Positions 9,819 to 18,400 of a stretch of DNA of 64,000 nucleotides are shown one piece after another. The notes below the pieces were generated by a model. It was given only the letters and a program-made list of their open reading frames with translations. It did not search any database and was not told the DNA's origin. The position numbers and the translations under genes are program-made. Position 1 is the first letter of the stretch. Each line of letters begins with the position of its first letter. Location: assembly GCA_964036275.1 (NCBI GenBank), contig OZ038434.1:30528947-30592946 (forward strand), given 5' to 3'. This DNA comes from Litoditis marina (lineage: Eukaryota; Nematoda; Chromadorea; Rhabditida; Rhabditidae).

Positions 9819-10655
9819 CTAAAAGAGAGGAATGTTCAACATCACGTCAAAAAACGAATTTGAACCTGGAAAATACCACATAGTTTGACAGGATACTCAG
9901 TTATATAATACATTCATTATGCTACTTTTCAAGCAAACTTTTCCTGAATCAGAATCAAATCTGCCCGAAACAGTTTTGCTCTTGCTAGCTCTAAATTGGT
10001 TAGGTTTTGAAACGAACCACCTGGTTCGGAATGAATTGATGCGATTCAGGCTCACCAAAGTAGGTTTGGAGAGAAATTTATCCCGAGTGGCTGGTAATTC
10101 GGCTAACGATAGTCGGCTAACGCTTCACATCTTTTTCATTTGAACGAAGTAACACTGAAATAGTGCTGTGAGATTCTAACACCATATCAGCTCGTGCTAT
10201 TGAACTCAAGGGACTGATACTCTAAAGGTCTTATACCATGTCCCAATGTCCCAATGACCCATTACAAGTCTAAATTTCCCAATGTCTTGTTTCTGTAAAT
10301 AAAATTACATATTGTTCTTAGCAAATACGCCCATTTCAAAGTAATTCTAATCTTTCTTCGGATCACAATTCCAATCCTTCGGATTTCAATTCAAATGTAG
10401 TTCTTCAATCTAAATCTACAAGTGAACATGTAGACCACATTCTGATGCTGGAAACGCATACAACGATTTTTGATGAAAATTGATTCGAGGTTACCCTTTC
10501 TGAAGTAAATCAAAATTAGACAAAACGTCATGTCTCGAAGAGAGATCGTACCAAGTGTATATCAGCTTGCGATGACAAATCTCGGGAGACTTGTCTTGTG
10601 GCAACCATCTGCGGACTGAGTACCCCCTAAGTCCCATATTCTAAAAACGAATCTG
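9819..10655. other. no clear gene
   Basis: Only the tentative PB1 exon fragment near 10495-10560 (minus). The plus-strand frame 9919-10143 lacks splice or promoter support. Confidence 0.4.
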
Positions 10656-10659
10656 TAGG

Positions 10660-10890
10660 TCAGTGGCTTGTGTTAGTTAACTTCTTGCTCAGTTTCCGTT
10701 TTTATTGTTGTGTAAACGATCATCATTCCGACATATATATCGTTACTGTGTTGTTGTAGTACTGTTCTCATTCCACATCTCACTTTATCACTTTGTTCTA
10801 TGTTTTATTTCTGTTTCCACCACCTTTTCCCACTTCTCATCTTATTTTTTCACGTATTCATATGCGTAATAAATCAATCAATCAAAATCT
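10660..10890 (+). mobile_element. dead-on-arrival LINE 3' end, same family as 18401-21235
   Basis: The stretch up to 'cacgtattcatatgcgtaataaatcaatcaatc' aligns with the 3' untranslated region of the minus-strand LINE, which ends 'cacgctttcatttgcgtaataaatcatcatcatc'. Only the untranslated end was inserted, with a (aatc)n tail. Confidence 0.75.
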
Positions 10891-11040
10891 TCTTCATCTT
10901 CCAGCGAAATATGAGAAAAGACATGAATTTACATCCAATTTTCTCACTGATTCTCATTTTCAAGCTCAAAGTTCGATTTTATTAACTCTATACCACAGTT
11001 TTGCCGCAATGAAAATTTGAAAAGTTGCGCGCGGAATTCA

Positions 11041-11320
11041 AATTGCGAGCCAGGCCTGAACCGATAAGCCACGCCCCACGCCCCTTTATGTCCCCCTCTA
11101 ACTACCACAGGTTCGGTCTGAGTACAATGTTAATTATGATTAGAGATAGAAGGCTCGAATACCGATCAGAAAGTTTTGTTTATACTAAAAGTTTTGGGTA
11201 TGTTGACTTCATTCGAAAACGGAATGTTTGGTTTTGTTCCCGTCGTCTGAGCTGACCTGAGGTAGATAGAGCGGGACATAAAGAGACGTGGCTTATTGGT
11301 TCAAGCCTGGCTCGTTTTCC
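11041..11320. mobile_element. MITE with ~45-bp terminal inverted repeats, 280 bp
   Basis: Left arm gcgagccaggcctgaaccga continuing through taagccacg...tttatgtccc; right arm the reverse complement, ending aagcctggctcg. No coding capacity. A related half copy occurs around 28205-28265 ('gaacataagggggcgtggct'). Confidence 0.8.
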
Positions 11321-11429
11321 GAGATCAAACTGAAGCGAATATTTGGTCATCTCTACAAATATCCAAAAATGCGGCGAGACCAAGTTGTCTCCATTTCAAA
11401 AAAGCGAAATGAGAACTTTATTTTTTGCT

Positions 11430-11841
11430 GAACGGTGTTCCCGTTATGACTAATATGTCTAATTTGAGCAGTTGTCCTTTGACAAACAGTGGTTATCTTC
11501 AGGTACGTCTTCGAAAATTGTTATCAGTACTTTTTCTGTTGTTTCAACGTCTCAATTTGTTCCGGTCCGTTCCGTTCCGGTCCGTTCTCAACAAGAGATT
11601 AAAAAAAAACGACTAAGAGAAATATGAGTTTCAAATTTTATTATCAGAATAGCCGGCTCCATGAAAGTGTGAATATACACGACACAAGCCAACTATACTA
11701 AATTTGTTACAACCAAATTGTCCTGAATCAAAGTTGTACTGAGCACATTCTTAAATAATACCCTTCAAAAATCTACATGACAACATTTATTTTATTTCAA
11801 ATAAATATAATGATATTTCGTTTTGCTGTTTTTGTATCGAT
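11430..11841. repeat. 3' flank of the PB1 gene; inverted duplicate of 6096-6690
   Basis: Reverse-complement match to the region downstream of the broken PB1 copy. A polyadenylation-type AATAAAA for the minus-strand gene lies at 11792-11798. Confidence 0.75.
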
Positions 11842-13190
11842 CTATTCGTCGTCTTCATCTCTATCACGTCTCACGTAGATTTTGATCGACGTGCCATTTT
11901 CTCCGTCATAGTTTTCTTGCAGAAAACCAGCAAGTTGGTCGGCGTCCTCGATCAGAATAAAATCACCGTCCTCGTCTGAAAACAACAACAATTTTAGGGG
12001 ATCCCAAATTCATAAATTTTTGTCTCACGCAGGAATCGAACCAGCGAGCAAATGACTCGTAGCTGAGCGCTAACCTTTGCGCTAGAACAGTACATAACAT
12101 ACAACCCTTGATATAGAAAACATGTGTTCGTACACCGCGAAAATTGAACCATACAGTACCCTCCCGCCTTCCCGTTGGCGACGACCATAATGGAGCCATC
12201 AATTTCAATCGTCACAGAGAATGAAATTGGCAGTTTACTTGAAGGAAACTGGATGGGCACGTAGAGTTAGAATTCTACTGAGGCATCGTGCACTTTGCCA
12301 TTGCACGTTTCTGAGTTCTGCTGTGTTTGACATGATTTACGTGACTGTGCAATTGCCTTATAGTATATACTGTACGTGAAATAATGAAAAATTGACGTCA
12401 TACAAATTAACTTTACGTCTTGTTGCAAGTGACATTATCACTGCTTCAAACCATGTCACATGACACAGTAAGTATGAACATTCACTGAATGGCGTCTCAC
12501 CTTTTATTTTCATGGAGAAATTATCCGTACCGAGCACATCCTCTATCTTTCTCTGCACCATATAATGTGCAGATGAAAGATTATTGTAGGGAGTGGTGAG
12601 GTAATGGTTTTTCTAGAAGTACCGTAATTTGTAACCAGCAGATGAGTTCGGCCGTTCCGATACTCTGAAGTTGAAAACGGAGTTGTTCACCAAGGTTCGT
12701 CGGAAACCCAAGTTGTAAATCGAGGATCAGACTTTTTACCAAGAACTTGGTGCACAATTGTGCACCAATCTTTGATTTCACAGATATCAACTAGTGACCA
12801 ATTTGGTGGGCGAACGCGAACCTTGGTGAACGACTCGGTTTTTAACTTCAGAGCAATTTCTCCACGTTACATGTTCTGATGAAAACTTATTGTCGATAAT
12901 ATTTTCAAATACTCATTTCAGTAAAATCAAAATCCGATGCAAGATATTTAATTTCATTATTCACATAACAAATCCGAAACGATAGTTTTGTATAATTACT
13001 TCAAATACCAAACGATGGGTATAAATGATTTATAGATCCCTGTCTAGTCATTCCACAAAAAAATCTGTTTTTTGAGACTATCCACGTTCTATGAAACTGA
13101 ATTATATAGTATATAAAAACCAACCACGCTGACAGTGAACTGTCTAACATCACCACGATAGACCCATTTAACACGTACCACGATAGCCAT
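11842..13190 (-). CDS. intact solo PB1-domain protein, 103 aa, three exons
   Basis: Exons on the minus strand: 13190-13125, 12612-12501 and 11975-11842. Exon 1 gives MAIVVRVKWVYRGDVRQF, the first two PB1 beta strands with a lysine in strand 1 (basic face). Exon 2 gives the helix, RKIEDVLGTDNF, and strand 3. Exon 3 gives DEDGDFILIEDADQL, an OPCA-type acidic face, then a helix and SIKIYVRRD with an acidic tail. Having both faces is the type I/II pattern that lets PB1 domains pair head-to-tail, as known for PAR-6/aPKC and p62. Nothing outside the PB1 fold is encoded. Intron phases 0 and 1 match the paralogues. The donor after exon 1 is weak (GTG|gttggt, or AGC|gtggtt three bases earlier). A polyadenylation motif lies at 11798-11792. 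Intron 1 holds a MITE; intron 2 holds a SINE and another repeat. Function beyond PB1 pairing is unknown. Confidence 0.78.
11993..12168 (-). mobile_element. tRNA-derived SINE inside PB1 intron 2
   Basis: The minus strand reads 'gtcgtcgccaacgggaaggc', 'gggtactgtat', the A-box-like 'tagcgcaaaggttagcgc', B-box 'ggttcgattcc' and the tail 'aaaatttatgaatttggg'. Same orientation as the host gene; ends 17 bases before exon 3. Confidence 0.8.
12268..12375 (+). repeat. CACGTGACTGTGCAATTG-family repeat in PB1 intron 2
   Basis: 'gaattctactgaggcatcgtgcactttgc' to 'tatagtatatactgtacgtg'. One of the fullest copies of the family. Confidence 0.7.
12663..12852. mobile_element. MITE, 190 bp, in PB1 intron 1
   Basis: Inverted arms ctctgaagttgaaaacgg... 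and the matching end ...ttaacttcagag, sharing 'gttgttcaccaaggttcg'. A second internal palindrome 'ttggtgcacaattgtgcaccaa' sits in the centre. Confidence 0.85.
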
Positions 13191-13206
13191 ACTCTGGAAA
13201 CAATAC
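13191..13206 (-). promoter_or_regulatory. probable trans-splice acceptor upstream of the PB1 start
   Basis: The minus strand reads gtattgtttccag|agtATG: a pyrimidine-rich splice acceptor three bases before the start codon, the layout of spliced-leader sites in Caenorhabditis. Similar layouts precede 56114 (attccag|accATG) and the orphan start at 27689 (tttttcag|agtATG). Confidence 0.6.
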
Positions 13207-13285
13207 AGCCTGTTCGTTTCATTCCCACTGAGACCCATTGGCATCGTGCCAAGATTTTCGGACGAGTATTTCTCAGAGCAGACAT
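13200..13285. repeat. half copy of the CATTCCCACTGAGAC MITE
   Basis: 'ttcgtttcattcccactgagaccca...ggcatcgtgccaagatttt' matches one arm of the element at 27376-27611. It ends where the composite element begins (13291), so the composite probably inserted into it. It forms the immediate 5' flank of the PB1 gene. Confidence 0.7.
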
Positions 13286-13740
13286 GAGTATCGCGCGCAG
13301 CGCGAAGCGCTGTGCGAGATTTGTCTTTGGTCCGGCTAATGAGCGCCCCCGTTTTTTTAGTTTTCCCATGAAAAGGCTCAAATTCGCAAAACAGAACTTC
13401 TACAAACTTGGGAAGTTTCTACAGCATATTTGTAAACTGTGTTTCAAATTTGAACAAAATCGGTTAAGTTTGAGCCAAGTTATGATGTTTTCGCTTCATC
13501 AAGAGCGCCAACTTCCGTCGTGTGTGTGTGTGTGTGTGTGTGTGCAGTTGTGCTGTGATGCTAACTCTGCCAGAACTAACCAGATTTGGCTTAAGTTTGT
13601 AGTAATGATAGAACTCGTATAAAAACGGAATGAGCGCAAATTTTTGTTTGAAAAAAAATATTTTTCACCAAGTTACGACCTTTCGAAATAAATGTCTCTG
13701 CGTCTCTCCATTTTGTGCACTCTCTCGCTCTCTCTGTCAG

Positions 13741-14420
13741 GTAATAATAATAATTTATTGCTCATATATAAATGGCAGAACAAATTGTAACGTGTTATGA
13801 TGACGATTATACATGAACTTATGTAAAGGAGAAAATCAAAATACCGAGGATGAAGATGAAGAGATAATGAATCTGGAGAGATTCAGAAATATTGATGCAG
13901 CTGATGGAAAAGGAGAGAAGAAAGAGAAATATCACATATAAAGGTTTTTCATACGAGAAGCAGGGGTGATTTTGTAGTCGTACAACTCATAGTACTTGAT
14001 AATGAAGGTAGTTCTGAAGTAGGGCGGAACAACGAAAACATAATAGTCCTCAACAGATGCGTTAGGAAATTGTTCACAATAAGAGTGTACTTCTTGACAA
14101 TAGCGATCAATTCTCTCGAGCTGACTGGGATATAATGTTGGTGGAACATGGTGTTTGTAGAAATTATCAAATGAACCGGAAGCAGGAATAGAAATTGAAT
14201 CATCAGTTGCAGGGGATTCAGAAGGAGTTGGACACGTAATATGTTCAGATGAAATTGCTTGAGGAGAATCACATGTAGCAGAGGGAGAAGTAATAATGAC
14301 AGAACTTCTACTTTCTTCAACTACCTCCATTTCTGTCTGAAGATTGGTGTCGGCTGGACTTGGCAGGATTGTAGTTTGGTCGGTGACCTCAGGTCGGTTA
14401 TGCATCTTGTAACTTAGGGT
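13741..14420 (-). mobile_element. 5'-truncated retroposon with (TAA)n tail
   Basis: Read on the minus strand the insert ends in a taa/tta simple-repeat tail (plus strand 13743-13757). It is flanked by 'ggtaa' on both sides (about 13741-13745 and 14418-14422), absent from copy 1 of the host element. A homologous 3' end occurs at 28320-28620. Confidence 0.7.
13932..14405 (-). CDS. retroposon-borne ORF fragment, C-terminal, unrecognised family
   Basis: 158 codons open to TAG. A Ser/Thr/Pro-rich N-terminal stretch is followed by a compact C-terminus with YYVFVVPPYFRTTFIIKYYE and YDYKITP. The translated 28.5-kb copy has a matching FRIAFIRFYFEMYDYKIVP, so the C-terminus was coding in the source element. 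The N-terminal end is cut by truncation. I do not recognise the protein; it may be the last part of a non-LTR element ORF or a retrocopied gene. Confidence 0.5.
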   Translation of the reverse strand: MHNRPEVTDQTTILPSPADTNLQTEMEVVEESRSSVIITSPSATCDSPQAISSEHITCPTPSESPATDDSISIPASGSFDNFYKHHVPPTLYPSQLERIDRYCQEVHSYCEQFPNASVEDYYVFVVPPYFRTTFIIKYYELYDYKITPASRMKNLYM

Positions 14421-14479
14421 AAAACTGACCGATTTCCATGAAAATTTAAATATGATACCATCGTGACTTTAATATAAGT

Positions 14480-15235
14480 AAAAAGTATTCTATCGGTGAT
14501 GTCAGTCAGGATTCTGGAGACCCGATGACGTCATCTTTGAAAAGTGCAAAGTTGACGTCAAATATTTCTCCAAATTATGACAACAGTTGGCAAGTGGGTT
14601 ATTAACGATGGAGCTCCATCGAAAGGTGTCGTATTCTGGGATTCTGAAAGCCAGTTGACGTCATATTTAAAAGTTCAAAGTTGACGTCAAATATTTTCTC
14701 AAATGATAATAATAGTTGGCAAGTGGGGTATTAACGGTAAAACTTCATCTAAACATGACGTATTCTGGGATTCTGGAAGCCGGATGACGTCGTTTTTGAA
14801 AAGTGCAAAGTTGACGTCACATATATTTTCAAATGATGGTAATATCTTAGAAAGGGTCAATTAACGGTGGAACTCAATCTAAGAGTGACGTATTCTGGGA
14901 TTCTGGAGACCAGATGATGTCATTTTTGAAAAGTGCAAAGTTGACGCCACATATATTTTCAAATGTGAAAATATCTCAAAAATGGTATATTAACGATGAA
15001 ACCTTATCTAAATATGACTTATTCTGGAATTCAGGAGGCCAGATCCCAGATGACGTTGACTTTAAAAAAATCGACGTGAAATATGTTTTCGAATCCTGAA
15101 AGTTTCGTGAAAATGGTCAATTCACGATGAAACTTCATTCGAACATGACGTATTTTGGGATTCTGAATGGCAGATAAAGTAAGTTTTTAGAACTGCAATG
15201 TTGGCGTCATTTTTTTCGAATGGTGGTAATACTTG
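14480..15235. repeat. ~130-bp tandem array, about 6 units, with TGACGTCA sites
   Basis: Units begin near 14507, 14638, 14768, 14898, 15028 and 15157. Intact TGACGTCA at 14526, 14553, 14656, 14682 and 14812; later units have decayed forms (tgatgtca, tgacgcca). Confidence 0.8.
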
Positions 15236-15325
15236 ACAAGTGGTTCATTAAGAAAACAATTTTATCTGCACCGTACAGATCAAACCACCTCTCTACATAC
15301 CTACAGCATGTATACAAAACAGAAA

Positions 15326-15956
15326 AATTCATGAAAAAGTGGGGGCTCAACGACTGTGAGATTTGTCTTCTGCTGTGCGCCCCTTAGACAACTACTCTCA
15401 AATGGAGCAGCTACTGCTACAAAAACTGAAAAATACTAATATACTCAAGTATAACTGTTCATTACAAACATACAAAAGTCGTAAAATATTTTCTCAAACC
15501 TGTTAACTAGAATCTACAAATCACAGATGTTAACTCAACGTACTCAATTATAGAGTTCCTGGTTTTGTGCACAATGGTTGGCATTTCTTGTCATTACTCC
15601 AATTCTAGCTGCTTTAACGTTTTTAATGTTATTCAACAGTTGTTCTCTCTTTCGCAGCTGTGACTTGTAGATTCTAGTTTACAGGTTTGAGAAAATATTT
15701 TACGACTTTTGTATGTTTGTAATGAACAGTTATACTTGAGTATATTAGTATTTTTCGGTTATTTGCAGATTCTAGTTTACAGGTTTGAAAAAATATTTTA
15801 CGACTTTTGTATGTTTGTAATGAACAGTTATACTTGAGTATATTAGTATTTTTCGGTTTTTGTAGCAGTAGCTGCTCCATTTGAGAGTAGCTGTCTAAGG
15901 GGCGCACAGCAGAAGACAAATCTCACAGTCGTTGAGCCCCCACTTTTTCATGAATT
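15326..15956. mobile_element. long-armed MITE, 631 bp, with 98-bp internal tandem duplication
   Basis: Homologous to 2469-3001. The extra 98 bp is a tandem repeat of the right-arm segment starting gattctagtttacagg at 15670 and again at 15768, exactly accounting for the length difference. Confidence 0.9.
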
Positions 15957-15981
15957 CTAAGCTTTTTTCATTTACTTTTTA

Positions 15982-16318
15982 AGGAGCAAAACAACCGCTA
16001 AAATAAATTTGCAATTGTTTGAGAAACTTCGAAGTGGTGAAAAAAAGCCTAGAAAATTCATTGACATGCTGCCGAGTTTCAGTAGGAATGATCGGAACTG
16101 TACACCTATAAATAAACATCTAGAGTATGAACCTGGAGTTTCGCTCAATTATCAATGCGTGAACGTATTCGCAAATCTTTGCTTGGCTCTTATTTTACAT
16201 GTTTACTGTTCAAGTGAATTTGAGTATGAGTACAACATACTAGGTTGGCATTATATGATATATATTGTTTGTGACAACTTTAGGACGAACAATATTACAC
16301 TTGAAAAAAAATTATTCT
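15982..16318 (+). other. possible exon of unknown gene
   Basis: After a 'ctttttaag' acceptor-like site the frame SKTTAKINLQLFEKLRSGE... stays open for about 110 codons to TGA, with a lysine/arginine-rich start and a hydrophobic end. No donor, start codon or recognisable domain. Could be chance in AT-rich DNA. Confidence 0.2.
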
Positions 16319-17030
16319 GAAAGGACTTCAACCGTTGCATGCGCAACTCGCCTCATTTTATTCGAAGGATGCACTCCAAAAGATAATAAGGGCGGGTTTT
16401 CAATGCTGTTGAAAACAATATGCTTACCTAAATGTCTACTTTATGAGGGAAATTACAGTTTCAGAGAAAAACTACAGATCGTGGAGAAAGGGAATGAGAA
16501 GCGTATAGGGAGTAACCAAATTAGTATAAAAAACGAATGTAAAGAGAGAGTAGATTCAATAACTCGAGAGAGAAATGCAAAATCTAATCTCGCAATTTTC
16601 ATGAGTCAAAAACATTTTGGTGTTCTACTGAAAAATATCTTGCAGCAAACACACATTAGATGGAACTTCCGAATATGACAGTTGCTCACCACTGATTCAA
16701 AACTGTTAACAGAACAAGTATACTAGAAGTGAATTGAATATTCTTGTACACTTTGTCATTTCAATGTGCACTTTGTTCTTTGTAATTCACGTTTTCCAGT
16801 TCTGCTGTGTTTATCATGTTTCACGTGACTGTGTGATTGACTGACAGCACAGCAGATTTTTATTCAGATACGTTTTTAGTGTAAGCAGGAATGTTCTCAA
16901 AGGTTGGGCACTTATTTTCTGAAATTGTGTGTGAGATTGATCATGAAAATTGCGAGATTAAATTTTTTATTTCCCTCTCGAGTTATTGAACTCCTTTTCT
17001 ATTCTCCATGCAGCTTCATCTCAGAAACTA
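16319..17030. other. no gene; one dispersed repeat
   Basis: 16745-16860 is a CACGTGACTGTG-family repeat. 16510-16560 (reverse complement 'tttacattcgttttttatactaa') reappears inverted at 21345-21390, bracketing the composite element that follows. Confidence 0.5.
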
Positions 17031-18400
17031 ATCGCGCGCAGCGCGAAGCGCTGCGTGTGAGTTGTGTTTGGTTTGGCCATTGCGCACCCATTTTAAGCTT
17101 TCAAACCACAAAAGTCTTCAAATAAGACCATTTTTCGAAATTTAAAGAAAGAGAGAGCTAGAGATCTATTAAATACATGTTGTGTGAAAAAATTAGGAAA
17201 ATCGATCAAGTTTGAAAAAAGTTATGAGTCCGTGTCGTTATGAAATTTTCCGTTGTCCCTCGTCGCTCGTCCCTCGTCCCTCGCCCCTCGTCCCTCGTCC
17301 AATGTCCGCATAGAAAATTATTTTTTTAACTACTGAACCGATTCGGCTGAAATTTGGCACACATGCGTAGACCCCAAAGTTAGCTCGGCCCCCAAAGTTT
17401 GGTGTTTTTCACGTCTTGTCTGGCGCTTGGCGCGGGCGCCAAGAGGCGCCAGAAGCTGGAAAATATGTGTTCCCATGGATGAAATGCTCCGAAATTTTGC
17501 ACAGAGGTTAGATTAGTGAATCCCAGCCTTTTCTGAAATGGTTTATATTTGGCGCCAAACGCTGGCGCCCAGTGGCGCCAAATTAGAACAACGCCAGGAA
17601 AGTAGGGTAACGAGCAAAATGTTCCACAGATGTCCGAACTATAAACATAATTGACGAATACGGCTTGGATATCAACAGTTCTTCGAAATTCTGCGCCAAA
17701 ACGGTACTTTTTCCGCCAAATGACGCCAAAATTGAAAATAGGGTTTCTGAACCGAAAAACAGTCGAAAATTGTGCTAGTTGGTCGAGGCCATTCATTCCA
17801 GTTATTTTTTCACCAATAAGAGTAACATGTTCCATATATGGCGCCAATGGCTGGCGCCCGTTCGCGCCAATTGAGAAAAGATTTTTTTTTGTACTGTGAT
17901 GACGCAGATTTTTCACAATACTCAGATTTCAATTAACGAAGCGGAAAAAAGCTGTTTTTTGAACCAGTTTCGCCGATCTCGCCAATCTAAGAGGTTAATT
18001 AGCGCCAAAATATTTTGAAAACCCAGGATTATATCGTTTGAAAACTTGGAACTTCCAGATATCAGGATGTTTGATAGTCACCACTATTCAAAAATCGTTT
18101 TTCCAAGTCAACTCTAGGAGTGGTTGTACTAGTACAACTAGCAAAAAGAGAACAATTCGTAAAAAGTGGGGGACCAGGAAGTGTGTGAGTTTTGTTTGGT
18201 TTCACCGTTTTCTGCAAAAAGTGAACGATACGATGCTGTGAATGAGTGTGCAACAAAAATCGAACAATACATTTGTTTGCACAACGGTTCACAACGTTCT
18301 TAGGGGAAACCACTATGCACTTTTACGTTCAAGTTATACTTTGTATATTTTGTTTTTTGTGAACCGTAGTGCAAACAAATGTATTGTTCGATTTTTGTTG

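Larger units (their letters stand above)
13291..15956 (+). mobile_element. composite repeat element, copy 2, with nested retroposon
   Basis: Same head (tcgcgcgcagcgcgaagcgc), (GT)n tract (13520-13543), TGACGTCA array and long-armed end as 1351-3001. It differs by a ~680-bp retroposon at 13741-14420, two extra array units and a 98-bp internal duplication in the terminal element. Confidence 0.75.

Noticed and set aside
12170..12260. Minus-strand frame MPIQFPSSKLPISF... as a possible PB1 first exon
   Set aside because: It lies between PB1 exons 2 and 3 in gene order and its sequence sits in opposite orientation in the broken paralogue, so it is intronic repeat. The true first exon is at 13125-13190.
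17380..17916. 178-codon minus-strand frame in the composite element
   Set aside because: It is made of GGCGCC-type repeats and the homologous region at 37745-38015 breaks into different frames, so it is not under coding constraint.
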